A stretch of 64,000 nucleotides of DNA from Apostichopus japonicus (GCF_037975245.1 NC_092572.1:9154501-9218500), one strand, 5' to 3'; counted from the first letter of the stretch, positions 23,501 through 34,788 are shown. Translations and numbers: made by a program. Notes: generated by a model from the sequence alone, not told the origin.

Positions 23501-23677
23501 AACATGATTAATGACTTCCCTGCTTGAAACAAGAAAAATCAATATTAAATACTTTAAAGGTCACTGATGTATTGAACACTTCAACAGATTTGATCTTTTT
23601 TTAATGTTTTACGTCAGTCATCTATCTATGCCAGTATTATCTTCTTATTTTGTTATCTTTATTTCTCTCAATTTACA

Positions 23678-23916
23678 GTTAATTAGCCTCTCGTCAACTA
23701 CCATGAATTTCGGCCATTTTGTTTACGTTTCACTACATAAATTACACGACCCAAGTGAACGTCACACATTCTCCCGTGTGTGTCTGTGCAGTAACAATCA
23801 CCCAGTGTAGTAAATACATCAAAATCGCCATGAGGCTTTTTCTGTTTGGTTTAAACTTTGACTTTTAAGCAGCATTATTTTCAGACTTGACATGCCATGA
23901 TCATCCAAGAGAAATG
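23678..23916. repeat. local duplication, left copy (MITE-free)
   Basis: Shares AGTTAATTAGC, GTTTACGTTTCACT, AAATTACACGACCCAAGTG, ACAATCACCCAGTGTA and CATCATCCAAGAGAAAT-like landmarks, in order, with 24060-24530. Here GGTTTAAACTTTGAC is uninterrupted, which gives the empty target site for the MITE in the right copy. Confidence 0.9.
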
Positions 23917-24059
23917 AATTATAATGAATTTACCGAAAGCTACATAAAATTATAAATATTTATGATCTTTCGTTTTGCCGGCGTAATAATAATATTTTCT
24001 TCCGATAACCCGTGGCCTACTTTATTCCCTAATTCCTGGAATGATTTCTAGTCTGATAA

Positions 24060-24530
24060 AAGTTAATTAGCTTATGATTGCGGCCTTGTTTGTTTACGTT
24101 TCACTTCATAAATTACACGACCCAAGTGAACTTCATTCATTCCCCCGTGTGTATGTGCAACAATCACCCAGTGTATTAAGCTTCCAAATTCGCCACGAGG
24201 CTTTCCTGTTCGGTTTAAAGGTATAGTCAATATAGGCCCCAAATTATAGCACGCTATAATTGCTAGAAGTTTTTCAAAAAGTACTTTCCTGGAGGTCTTT
24301 ACTCTCCAAATTGGTTTCAGACATTTATTAAGGGACACACAAAATGACTTTATGTCACAGTGAGGATAAATTCATCAAAGGTTGTAATAAAAAATAGTTT
24401 CAGAATTTCAACCAAATGTGATCATATTTAGGAATATCTAGCATATTTGGGACCAATACAGTATACCTATAAAGTTTGACTTCAGGCAGCAGAATTTGTC
24501 AGTCTTGATATTTCGTCATCATCCAAGAGA
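24060..24530. repeat. local duplication, right copy (MITE inserted)
   Basis: Same landmarks as 23678-23916 at an offset of about 382 bp, interrupted at GGTTTAA by the family B MITE at 24219. An 88-codon reverse open frame spanning the junction is chance. Confidence 0.9.
24219..24468. mobile_element. TTAA-flanked MITE, family B copy 2
   Basis: 250 bp, opposite orientation to 14902-15146. Left flank TTAA (24215-24218), right flank ATAA (24469-24472), a one-base decay of TTAA. The ends are AGGTATAGTCAATATAGGCC and, on the other strand, AGGTATACTGTATTGGTCCC. The paralogous empty site at about 23850 confirms both boundaries and a TTAA target. Confidence 0.92.
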
Positions 24531-25412
24531 AATTAAAATAAAACTGAGTGTAAAAAGAATGTTTCTAGAGCAAGCTTTTTTTTAAAGTATGTATAGATAT
24601 TCAGTTTGAAAATATGCTAACATTTTATTGACTGCCTCTTTACGGCTTTTAATCGATGACGGTTCCTCCTTGCGAGGCTGAAGGGGTTATGCTAATCCGA
24701 TAGTTCATATATTGTAAGAAGAACTCAACCCAAAGTATGTCTTCTGTTTTAATTTCAAAATAAGCAAAAGGGAACTTTCGTTGGATGACACCATTTTGTG
24801 GCTGACAAATTTGTAATGCATTTTAAACATTTGACTTGGGGGCAATAAATTCATTTAACACATTACGCAACATTAATCAGATGGATAGGGCAGTCGGTAA
24901 GCTATCTCTAGAAAGAACGTGTTTAATCGCTAGAAACTTTGAACACACCACCCTTGTTGTGGAAAACAAAAACGGCCTAGTTGTCTAAATTATTAGGAGC
25001 TTCTATTTTTTGTATATAAATGTAGCCTGTCAAAACGTGTTTGAAGTACGTGGTTTGGAAGGAATAACTCAAGACAGACAATTTATCACCAATTATTTTC
25101 CTTTTATCAAATACGAAAAGTCAAATCCTGTTAAGAAATAATGACACTACAAAAGTGGACGCGAATTGAAAAAAGCATGAAAGTGTATGCAAGTGGGAGA
25201 ATGCCATAAATCATGATTTCCTGTCAATATTAAGAATATATAAATTATACAGTTCACTTAAGACAGCCCATATTTCCATGTGTCTTGTATTCCTGTCACC
25301 GCGGGCAAATGTCTAAAAAAGGATTTATCATTAATGCTAAATGTCAGTTACAAGCGTGAATTCTGTTTTCAACGAATAAAGATTGGTAGATATCTTACTT
25401 CAATCCTGACAT
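24531..25412. other. no feature recognised
   Basis: No gene or repeat boundary found. Confidence 0.4.
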
Positions 25413-25662
25413 ACTGATATAAACTTATAAACTTAAAAATCTGATAAATCGGTATAGCATGTGCTTTTTAGGATTACTATAAGAACTGAGGATATGTTTC
25501 ATCCCAAAATTTGATGCATTTGTTGGGATTACAGATATCCTCAGTTCCTGTACTGTAATCCAAATAACACATGCTTCCGATTAATAGAACGACTCAGTTT
25601 TTACTGTAGCATAAAACTTCATAATTTACAGTACGTATACTGTGTGTCTCTATGTGTATCGG
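25413..25662. mobile_element. fold-back MITE, family C copy 3 (left end worn)
   Basis: Inner arms GATTACTATAAGAACTGAGG and CCTCAGTTCCTGTACTGTAAT and the right end CTCTATGTGTATCGG are clear. The left end has decayed to CTGATATAAACTTATAAAC. It abuts the tandem hammerhead-bearing units that follow. Confidence 0.88.
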
Positions 25663-25798
25663 ATAGTTCATCGTATACTGAATTTTATCGATAAAGTCAT
25701 AAATTTTAAAATGTTAGTTTTAGAAATGTTTCCAAGTTATGGTTATAACTATTGTCGTCTTCGGATGTATATTAGCCCTTGTATTCAATTGATCTTGT

Positions 25799-25856
25799 AC
25801 AATTGCCTGACGATGGAGTGGTGACCACTCCGAAATATAGCAGTATGTCGTTGTTA
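25799..25856 (+). ncRNA. hammerhead-ribozyme-like motif, unit 1
   Basis: Core CTGACGA (25807-25813, matching CUGANGA), stem II GGAGTGG/CCACTCC (25815-25821 with 25825-25831) closed by TGA, then GAA (25832-25834). Stem III is ATATA/TATGT (25835-25839 with 25844-25848) with loop GCAG, giving GTC and a predicted cut after C25849. Stem I pairs the bases before the core (CAATTGC) with GTTGTT after the cut, with one U-U mismatch and wobbles. Departure from canon: one extra U (25814) sits between the core and stem II. Activity is unproven. Confidence 0.6.
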
Positions 25857-25875
25857 AAGATATTCGCTTGTTTAT

Positions 25876-25878
<3 letters not shown>

Positions 25879-25937
<59 letters not shown>
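25879..25937. repeat. (TA)n tract in tandem unit 1
   Basis: Pure TA array of about 58 bp; the equivalent tract in unit 2 is about three times longer. Confidence 0.95.
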
Positions 25938-25938
<1 letters not shown>

Positions 25939-26062
25939 GAATATATAATATCGAATAAAGTCATATATTTTAAAATGTTAGTTTTAGAAATGTTTCCAAG
26001 TTATGGTTATAACTATTGTCGTCTTCGGATGTATATTAGCCCTTGTATTCAATTGATCTTGT

Positions 26063-26120
26063 ACAATTGCCTGACGATTGAGTGGTGACCACTCCGAAAT
26101 ATAGCAGTATGTCGTTGTTA
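26063..26120 (+). ncRNA. hammerhead-ribozyme-like motif, unit 2
   Basis: Same layout as unit 1: core CTGACGA (26071-26077), stem II GAGTGG/CCACTC with loop TGA, GAA, stem III ATATA/TATGT, predicted cut after C26113, exactly 264 bp from the unit 1 site. One G-to-T change next to the core shortens stem II by a pair, so this copy may be less stable. Confidence 0.55.
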
Positions 26121-26139
26121 AAGATATTCGCTTGTTTAT

Positions 26140-26318
<179 letters not shown>

Positions 26319-26427
26319 GAATATATAATATCGAATATCTATACTGTAATTTACAGCATGTTGTGACTCAAGTTTCACACCTCATAGCGATCGTGATACT
26401 GAAAAAAACAACCTACATTGATCGTGA

Positions 26428-26449
26428 ATTCATACTCGTGAGTATGAAT
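26428..26449. repeat. perfect palindrome with 10-bp arms
   Basis: ATTCATACTC and GAGTATGAAT flank GT. It lies between two TA arrays; function unknown. Confidence 0.7.
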
Positions 26450-26458
26450 TATACTCTT

Positions 26459-26537
26459 AATATATATCTATATCTATATATATATATATACGCTATATAT
26501 ATATATATATATATCTATATCTATCTATATATATACG

Positions 26538-26611
<74 letters not shown>
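26459..26611. repeat. (TA)n with TATCTA and ACGC interruptions
   Basis: Compound TA array; two internal TATACGCTATA steps near 26490 and 26535 indicate internal duplication. Confidence 0.95.
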
Positions 26612-26614
<3 letters not shown>

Positions 26615-27085
26615 TATCCCTGTGGCTTTCTTTCTTTTTCTTGTTCTTTTCTTTTTCTCTTTTGTCCTTTTCAATCCTTGGAATATCGTAACAAAGTAGT
26701 AATGATAACCGCAGGATATCAATTTTGTTATTTTGTTATCTTCTACTGTTTTTATCACACTTGCAATAGATGATTTGTATAATGCCCCGTAATTTGTTTT
26801 TGGCATATATATATGAAATAATTTGTGATCTTTCTTGAGAAACATTATTATCAGATAATGTCGCCATATCAAATACAATATATAAATTTAAAGACTGAAA
26901 AAAGTTTGAGTTCCGGAAGTTACCGTGAAAAATCATCAAAACGGAAATTAATTCTCTCTTTGGGATTGAAAGGTCTTTATTTCAACCTACATCAACCATA
27001 TAGAATACTTTATGAAATTAAGTTCATCCGATTATGTATTTTGTTAAAGTGAGTTGGACATCGAATGTGTATTACAGTATATATC
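26612..27085. other. no feature recognised
   Basis: Begins with a short TTTC/TTTTC pyrimidine run (26625-26670). Overlapping open frames of 67-117 codons arise partly from the TA array and have no support. Confidence 0.4.
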
Positions 27086-27245
27086 TTACTCTAGACTCCA
27101 AACTCTAGACTCTAGTCTCTAAACTCTAGGCTCTAAAGTCTGAACTTGAACTCTTAAATCTAGACTCTTACTTCTAGACCCAGTCTGTAGTCATATACTC
27201 TATACTCCGAACTCTAGACTCTTGTCTGTTATCTCTAGGCTCTAT
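27086..27245. repeat. degenerate CTCTAGA minisatellite
   Basis: Repeated ACTCTAGACTC, ACTCTAGGCTC and ACTTCTAGAC variants every 7-15 bp, with drift increasing toward the right. Confidence 0.88.
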
Positions 27246-27832
27246 CAGGGTGTAAAACCAAACACCACATAAAAAAAAAACGTTCGAAGTCAATTTGAAA
27301 GCTTCGTGAATTTCACTAGGTTCGATCAATTCTATAACAACTATATAGACATAGGTTATATATATATACAACACCTGCAGGCCAGACAGACACGTGACAT
27401 CACATCAGACGGTAGCCAACTCAGACAAAATATTATACAGTACAAAATGCAAATGAAATTTTCTGACCATGCTAGATTTTCACTTGCAATTTATTTAATT
27501 TGTGAAAATTATCGACACACTTCCATATTTATCACCGGTAGGCATATAAACGTGTAGTCCACGAAATAAACTAATGTATTCAACATATGTTTAATATTTT
27601 ACGGTGTTTGTCTGTTATCGGTTTAAGCCAAATGCTATTCGTTTATAGTCCATTTCTTCTTTTTTATATTTTTTATATTTTTATATTTCGAGTTGGTTAT
27701 AATCATGTTTGATCTCTAGATTAAGGCAACATATGCCACCAAAAACAGAACTAGTATTGTTCGATACAGGTGACAAACGTCTACAGTGAATTTACGACCT
27801 TCCTGACCGGTTTCGAACCTCTAGACATACAA
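27246..27832. other. no feature recognised
   Basis: No gene or repeat boundary found; an 83-codon frame at 27306-27557 has no support. Confidence 0.4.
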
Positions 27833-27849
27833 ATGTATATCTATATATC

Positions 27850-27919
<70 letters not shown>
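27833..27919. repeat. (TA)n microsatellite
   Basis: TA array with ATAA interruptions. Confidence 0.95.
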
Positions 27920-27921
<2 letters not shown>

Positions 27922-28522
27922 GATATACGTTTCGTTTTCTTTTGTTATGGTTCATAAATTTATCCTGCTGCTACACGTTTTGATTTCAACTTTGAATAAC
28001 CATTCTTTGTCAGGTTTATTAATAATAATCAATAAGAAAAGAAAACAAGCGATATAAGTGCTAACGTTATGTAAATCGATTTAAAAAAAAAATTCTCAAA
28101 TTTGTAACAAAAGACGTCACCATTTTTATTTTCCATTAATCTAGTCTTATCCGTGATGTGTTTTCTCTCACAGTTTATCCACACTTTTTCTGTACAATAT
28201 TCTATTGAATACAGTAATGAATGTACATACATATTGAAACTCACTGACTGTGAACATCGCCAAACGTGAGAATTGTATAGCCTTTCGTAAATCAAACTTT
28301 TTTAAGTTACAGAAAAACACCTGCTTGAGTTACTCGTGACAGTGTCTATTATATAGGCAAGACCTTCGCTCGAGGGAAGTTTGTCGTGAGAAAATATATG
28401 TATAAATTTTATCAACTTCAAAGAATAGGAAAGCAGAAAAAGACATACGTAAGACAGTTATGTTATATATTATTATGATATCGGTTCCGAAGTAGAATGC
28501 AAGATCTTTGAAATGTTGGTGA
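27920..28522. other. no feature recognised
   Basis: AT-rich sequence without recognisable structure. Confidence 0.4.
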
Positions 28523-28566
28523 CGTGTGCGTGTGTGTGTGTGTGTGTATGTATGTTTGTGTGTGTG
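28523..28566. repeat. (GT)n microsatellite
   Basis: GTGCGTGTGTGT followed by GTATGTATGTTTGTGTGTGTG. The His/Thr-rich reverse frame over it is an artefact. Confidence 0.93.
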
Positions 28567-28617
28567 ACGCCGTGGCTTGTAAACAAAAATCACATGTTGG
28601 GTGAAGATCATATTTGG

Positions 28618-28935
28618 GAACGTGGATGCATTCTATAGAGTAGAAGAACCCTATTGTTTTCTGCAGGGTTCAAAGGTCATTTGAGGTCAAAAAAGTCCGA
28701 AAACGTTGTAAACTAAAGAAACCAAAGGTGGATGAACTTCTTTAGTATACGCGGATGCGCCTTATTTGTTCTTTGCAGAGATCAAATGTCATTTGAGGTC
28801 AACAGAGCTCAAAGTATGACAATGCTGCAAGCTCTCAAACTCAAAACGAACACTTCTAGTGTACATGGATCTAACTATTTCAGTACAAGAATCCTTTTTT
28901 TCGGGCAGAGGTCAAAAGGTCATTTCAGGTAGTCA
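28618..28935. repeat. three-unit tandem repeat with AGGTCA direct repeats
   Basis: Units are marked by GGATGC/GGATCT and by GCAG at 28663, 28775 and 28905 (spacings 112 and 130). Each GCAG leads into AGGTCA-type half-sites: GGTTCAAAGGTCA (DR1-like) and AGGTCATTTGAGGTCA (DR4 spacing) in unit 1, ATGTCATTTGAGGTCA in unit 2, AGGTCAAAAGGTCA (DR2 spacing) in unit 3. Direct AGGTCA repeats are the binding form for nuclear-receptor dimers. Function here is inference; the pattern may simply be repeat sequence. Confidence 0.8.
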
Positions 28936-29097
28936 GTGGTGAAAATGTAAAGTTCAATAACTTAGCCAACTATAGAGTTGGTAAAAATTGTGGTTAGGCT
29001 ATGTGATTGCTACCCCATAATGTGTACTATTATACCTGGTTTGTCACAAGGTTTTCCGGATAATCTGTGTTGAGGAGAGGATGAGAGTGAGGCATTC

Positions 29098-29409
29098 GTA
29101 GAGTGTGGTGGACGATTGGCTAAGGCGTCGGACTCGTGATCCAAGGATTGCTGGTTCGACTCCTGCCTAGTTCATTATGTTGTGTCCTTGGGCAAGATGC
29201 TTTATCTCACTTGCCTCTCTCCACCCAGGGGTTAAATGGGTAACTGTGAGGTATACCTTGTCATTGGGCGCAGTATATTACTGCAGCCGCCTGGAGGGAT
29301 TGTCTCTGGGACAGGTTATAATTGACCAGGGGTAACATAACGTCTGCAAATCTCTTAGAGACCTATTGCTGGTATAAAGCGCTATATAAAAGTGGAATAT
29401 TATTATTAT
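29098..29409 (+). mobile_element. tRNA-derived SINE, family N, full length
   Basis: About 312 bp. A-box region TTGGCTAAGGCG (about 29116) and B box GGTTCGACTCC (29153-29163). The central part has TGTCCTTGGGCAAGATGC and CTCTCTCCACCCAGGGG, then GGAGGGATTGTCTCTGGGAC, and ends with AAAGCGCTATATAAAAG and an (ATT)n tail. The TTGGGCAAG central block is widespread among SINEs of marine deuterostomes and lophotrochozoans. A sister copy is at 38292-38608. Confidence 0.93.
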
Positions 29410-29906
29410 GCAATTTCATATTTCATACACGGGCTAGGGAGCTCTCGCATTTGAAACTTGAGAAACTACTTTTGCCATATTTTTTTCACCATTTCTAAAA
29501 CCTAATTAAGTCCCAGCTCTGTTGTATCCACAGAACGTCTGTCCGAAAATTGTAAAATAATTTGATAAAGTCGGTAATTTGGCGGTGCTCGACCTAACAC
29601 CTGTTTGGGTGGTTTTTGCAGTCGCTACGTACGGTACTCAACCGATACTTTATGGATTTACAAAATTCTTTCTCTGTATGATTTACTTGCTCATTATATC
29701 ATATATAAGTTGATGTTTTCCTCTCAGCGACTGTAATATTATGAAAGTATGATTGTTAAAAATGGAGGATAAAAACAACTTTTCTTCATTATTATTATAT
29801 TCAAATGAAAGTATTCCAGTAAATACTTATATTGAATTTTAACTTACCACATTTAAAAAAAAAGTAGAAGCTAAAAAGAAAAGAAAAAAAAAACACATCT
29901 CCTTCG
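29410..29906. other. no feature recognised
   Basis: Ordinary AT-rich sequence. Confidence 0.4.
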
Positions 29907-30235
29907 ATTATGTTAGCTAACCTAGCGTTTTCCCCCACGAACCCCCTGTGGAGGTCAGAGTTGTCCACGAACCCCCAACTTTTCGAGACACGTTCTGAGT
30001 CATTATTATACTATAATACGCATAACAGTGTTTCGTAAAAGATCAAGTTCATAGTGTAATATTGTAGAGTGTGTCGATAGGTGCGACTTTTGTACATTAC
30101 TAAATTGTATGATATATCAGATTTTAGTTCAACATAAAGTACTGTAGTTTTGACTTTCAGAAACTTCTCACGAACCCCCTGGGATGGACTCACGCACCCC
30201 CTGGAGGTTCATGCACCCCAGTTAGGAAACTCCTG
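29907..30235 (-). mobile_element. hAT-like MITE, internally deleted copy
   Basis: Opposite in orientation to the full copy at 51909-52355. Shared landmarks are CAGAGTTGTCCACGAA, AACTTTTCGAGACACG, ATTATACTATAATACGCATA, CGTAAAAGATCAAGTTCAT, then directly GTGTCGATAGGTGCGAC. About 150 bp present in the other copy between those last two is absent. The right end, on the other strand, is CAGGAGTTTCCTAACTGGGG. No clean 8-bp duplication could be seen, perhaps because of the tandem duplication at this end. Confidence 0.8.
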
Positions 30236-30580
30236 TTTAAGGCATCGGTTCTCAAATGATTTTCTACAAGGGCTAGTTGAGTAACATTGATCCCGAGCAA
30301 TGGCTCGACAGAGTAACAAAAATCTCACTTGTAGGGTTAGACCGGTCGAATACTCCAGCCTGGTCGACCTTATAATGGACAGCATTCCTGGGGGTTCATG
30401 CACCCCAGTTAGGAAACTCCTGTTTAAGGCATCGGTTCTCAATTGATTTTCTACAAGGGCATAGTTGAGTAACATTGATCCCGAGCAATGACTCGACAGA
30501 ATAACAAAAATCTCACTTGTAGGGTTAGACCGGTCAAATACTCAAGCCTGGTCGACCTTATAATGGACAGCATTCCTGGG
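30206..30580. repeat. 187-bp tandem duplication
   Basis: Units start at 30206 and 30393 with GGTTCATGCACCCCAGTTAG and end with GACAGCATTCCTGGG. They differ at only a few bases. The first 30 bp of each is the end of the hAT element, so the duplication came after that insertion. An 88-codon reverse frame across both units is an artefact. Confidence 0.94.
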
Positions 30581-31034
30581 TAGCGCAAGATTTTGGGACG
30601 ATTTTATTCACCCTCGGAATGAAATCCGCCCATCGGGAACCTCTCCATGTCGCATTGTTGATCTGTATGAGTATAACATTAATTTTTCATTATTCTAAAT
30701 TACACTCTTTGACGAGCGTTTTACCGAACTGCAACCTTACATCAAACACTAAGATTTACAAAATAATACATAACATACTCAATATACATACACTGTAGAT
30801 ATCTTTTGTTTAAATTAGTGCACCGTGGGTCTCTTAAAATTTGCATAAATTATATATACGATATTTCACACAGCATGTTTCCAGCAAAGTCAAACTTTTA
30901 TTGATCATAATCATGGTGATGACGTGTACCCATCTTTAATTTAAAATGTCATGAAGTGTTTGAATTTTCCGTCATTATGTAACAACGAAATTGTCGAAGG
31001 TATGTATTACAAGTTGCGTTATAGAGTTCTACTA
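30581..31034. other. no feature recognised
   Basis: No gene or repeat boundary found. Confidence 0.4.
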
Positions 31035-31103
31035 AGTGTAAAAGTAAGAGGGCCTGAAGTTTCGACCCTAGCAGGATCTTCTTCAGAGGCTGAATGACAA
31101 TTA
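31035..31103 (-). ncRNA. hammerhead-core-like motif of a retroelement tail
   Basis: On the minus strand: core CTGAAGA (31080-31086), one extra A, stem GATCC/GGGTC with loop TGCTA (31064-31078), then GAAA (31060-31063). This repeats the layout of the 25.8-kb motifs, including the one-base spacer before stem II, with different stem bases. I see no short stem III. Similar CTGAAGA...GAAAC segments often sit at 3' ends of Penelope-like and other retroelements; that link is from general knowledge and not shown here. Confidence 0.35.
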
Positions 31104-31186
31104 GTAACAGTAACAGAAGGGACAAATACATACATACACAGAATACTGACAAGTTAATGAGCAGGGTGAACACAAAGAGATAGATG

Positions 31187-31426
31187 TAAGAGGATTAGTA
31201 GACAAGGGATGGAGAGAAGAAAGAAAGAAACCAACAGGGGGAAGAGGAGAGGTAGGAGATAAACTGTGGAGGGACTAAGAGAGGATTAAGGGAAGTGGGT
31301 AGGGAGTACACTAGAAAGGACAAAGACAGAAAAGAGTAGAGAAGAAAAGGTGGAAGAGAGTTACGAGAAGAGGGGTGACAGCGGGAAACAAGGGGAGATA
31401 GAAGGGGTGGGGGAGCAGAAAAAAGT
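31187..31426 (+). repeat. 240-bp purine-rich tract
   Basis: The plus strand is overwhelmingly A and G (runs such as GGAGAGAAGAAAGAAAGAAA and AGGGGAGATAGAAGGGG) with few pyrimidines. Such strand asymmetry can form triplex or act as a priming or pausing site. It follows directly on the hammerhead-like retroelement segment and might belong to the same element. Confidence 0.75.
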
Positions 31427-32571
31427 TAGTCGTGTCCTTCCTGAATGTTGAGCCCACTAGGTTGAATGCTGCGAAATCGTTGCACCATTAAATACTTCTT
31501 AACAGAAGTCTTTATCTTCTATTATGTTAACGATATGCTCTCCCATTTATTGTCAAGCAGTCTAATATCATATTGCAGCATATGGTTGTATTGTACACGG
31601 AATCAGTGAATCATTGTGAGCAAACGCCGGGGTGGGGGGGGGGTGGAGGGGAAGAGACAAGTGGAAGTGCCATGGTGTAGTCTTAAAGTAGTCTTTGAGA
31701 CATGTATGAATACAAATATGTAAAATAAAATGAAATTAAAAAAAACTCTTAAATTAATAACGTAAGGAAAGGATACTGAAACGTTAACATAGCCTGAAAT
31801 ATTGATGGATCTATTAGCGTTATATATGCATGCATGCATGCATGCAGAAATATTAAAGTTTTAATGATTCTCTTTTGCATGTGCTGTTATCTAATAAGGC
31901 CCCGCACTTTCTCGACAGTCGTGACAAAGTTAACGGTCATATAGTCGTCAAGATTCACAAGCGCACAGTGAACGACTGATGAGCAAAGTCTACATGGTTG
32001 CTGTCTGTTATGAGCAGACGGTCATTTAGGTAACTGTGATTGGCTACATTTGTTGAAACTAGACAGTCTTAGTCGTTATCCGCCGTACGATACATTAATG
32101 TCATTGTCTGCCGCTCGGGGAGACACTTACTGTTGACATTCCCAGACTGAGGTCTCCGCGACTTAAAAAAAACGGCAATTCCTGGATCAATTCAAGTAGT
32201 TTCTCCCACGCACACTACCGGATTATATCTACAATATATTTTACGTTACGAAAGTCGCCTTTACAATTAACTTCGAGCCTTTTAGGTTTACACTGAAACT
32301 GCACCATAAAGCTATAAATATTTAATTGCACCGATGGTGGATAAGATTGTACAGGATTTTTAAAATTGGATATCACAACCGGTCGACGAACGGCTCAACT
32401 AGTGTAACTAATATAAAGATTATATTTATAATTTCAATTTGTAATTCGAAATTCCAATTTTGTTCGGATTTTATTATTATTAGTGTTATTTTTGTTAGTG
32501 TTATCAAAGTTTTTGTGTCATTGAGTTTGTAGGTCAACCTTCAACAACCAGCATAAATTTGAAACGATTTG

Positions 32572-32573
<2 letters not shown>
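31427..32573. other. no gene; minor simple repeats
   Basis: A G run at about 31630-31650 and a (GCAT)n tract at 31826-31846. No coding signal. Confidence 0.4.

Positions 32574-32626
<53 letters not shown>
32574..32626. repeat. (TA)n microsatellite
   Basis: Pure TA array. Confidence 0.96.
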
Positions 32627-32629
<3 letters not shown>

Positions 32630-32734
32630 GAAAATGTAAAGAAACCTTTTAAAAAAATATCGCACTTAATCATAACTACAAAACCGGATGACTCTATTAA
32701 GACAGACTAAAAGAAGAGTATTACATTTGATGAT

Positions 32735-32886
32735 TATCAGGTGGAAACTTTCGTTATAGGTCAAAAGCCAAACCACAGTCCTCATAGCATTTTGAATGGT
32801 GAAATTTTATGTTTTTTTTTTTTGTGTGTGTCAATGAATCTTCTGGCAACAGCGAAGTGACTGACGTCATCACGGTTATCCAGACC
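32735..32886 (+). repeat. dispersed repeat, family E copy 1
   Basis: CCTCATAGCATTTTGAATGG, a long T run, and GTCAATGAATCTTCTGGCAA followed by a TGACGTCATCAC segment match, in order, the copy at 60270-60460. TGACGTCA lies at 32862-32869. No ends defined. Confidence 0.6.
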
Positions 32887-34400
32887 GAGGACTATGATCT
32901 TCTCCATCTAGGGAAGATCAAGTTTGTAGCCAGCCAAAATAAGTAAAAAAAAAAACATCAACCTGATCTTGAGTTAGAAACAAGATATCATACAGTGGTT
33001 TTGATTAAACAATATGGTTTATTTGTCCTATCCATTAATGTCGTGTTATCAACCACCGGAATAGCCCTTTAATGACAGGACAAGAAACAAAGAAACCTAG
33101 GAAAATATCAATTTTTGAATTTTAGCGATCAGTATTTGAAATAAAACCTTTACGTTAGTGAAGCTAATGACCTAAATTTTTCAAGAGACGTTACTTTAGA
33201 AAATCCATCGAAAATGTTTAGAAATTGTAACTGAAGAGGGGAATATGCTTTTAACATAACACATATAGGGACGTAGTTCTATAGCAGAACACCATAAAGA
33301 CCAACAATTTGTTTTTCTTTACTTTCTTATTAATTTTATCAGCATTTTGGATCTGTGAGTTATTTTCATTTTTCTCAAGAGTGTTAATCTTTATCGTTGA
33401 GTTAAGAATACGACTCTCTACTCTTCCGAGGGGAATATTGAGGATATGTAACTGAATCCATGAGACAACAACCAGTAAAAACAATGTACTATAAAGAGGA
33501 TTATTTTTTTTAGTCTATTTTAATTCAACACCTGAAGTACACAAGTGGTTTTCATCAGCTTTTTTTTTTTTGTAACCAAGACATAGAGTGTCACGTTGTA
33601 CTCTCTTAAAGTATCTTAACAGATGATTTAACAATGGCGATTCCACAATATCTCAAAATTAATTGCCATGAGAATTAGTCGATTTTAAAACAAAGAGAAT
33701 GTGACAATGTTGTGTGTCATATATTTGTCAGACTTTGATCCCACTTCTTTTACTCATTCCTGGGTATGACATTTCATTATCAAAACTTAAAATTATGAAA
33801 ATATCCGTGAAATTATATAGTGTCCAATTCCTCTTTAAAGTTGATCGATATTCATTTCAACTTAAAAAAAAAATTGAAAAAAAACATTTGAAACCTTTTT
33901 TTTCTATCCCTTTCTCTCTCTGAATGTTACCCGTTTCTTGATTAATATATAAAAACAAAGCTTGTAATTCTACCCGAGGTTGCCATAGTAACAGGATATT
34001 AACTGTCGGGAGATATATTAAAAAACGAGGTCCCACTTTTTTTCAATCCAGTTTTGGAAATGAATCGAGTGGTCCCAGAGCAAAATATACTACAGGTATA
34101 TTGGAGGAAGCAACTATCCTCCACACGTCCATTAGCAAAATTTGGAGGAAAATCCCTTTGCACTTGTTCAGACCAGCCGCCTAAGATATTTGTTTAAAGA
34201 GGTAGTGAAGGTTAACCAAAAATGTAACTCAAATACTGATGAAATTCGATACTGCGTCGCCATGACAACAGGGTGAAAGTTCATGAGGAGAGCTGTAAAT
34301 AGTAATATACAAGTCAACTACAAAAAAATTGAAATGGGTTACTGTATATTGGAAGTTTTCTCTCTTACGTTTTTATCAACTGAGCTATCCATTTAACTAT
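32887..34400. other. no feature recognised
   Basis: AT-rich with several A and T runs. Open frames of 69-77 codons have no support. Confidence 0.4.
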
Positions 34401-34788
34401 GAAATTGTTATCCTGTGGTCAAACTATGCTTTTTTTCACTTTTATACTTAAAGGTTTCCAGACAGTTTACATGGTTCAGTGAACCTGTTTTCTTTTGTAA
34501 TGTTTTCTAACTATTTTATCAATTTTAAGTCTGTCAGTTTTCTGAGACTGTGCATTTTATACGTATTTCCTTTAATCATTTTAATGTTCACTATGACATT
34601 TTTATCCTGTTGTCAAACAGTGTTTTTTTTCACTTTTTTACTTAAAGGTTTCCAGACAGTTTTACATGGTTCAGTGAACCTGTTTTTTTGTAAAGTATTC
34701 TAACCAGTCTAGCAATTTAAATTTTGGCAATTTTCTGAGACTGAGCATTATGTACTTGTTCCCTTTAATCATTTTAATGTCCATTATG
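34401..34788. repeat. 194-bp tandem duplication
   Basis: Two units: CTTAAAGGTTTCCAGACAG recurs 194 bp apart (about 34448 and 34642), as do ATGGTTCAGTGAACCTG and TTTAATCATTTTAATGT. The short palindrome GGTTCAGTGAACC is kept in both. Moderate divergence. Confidence 0.92.
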
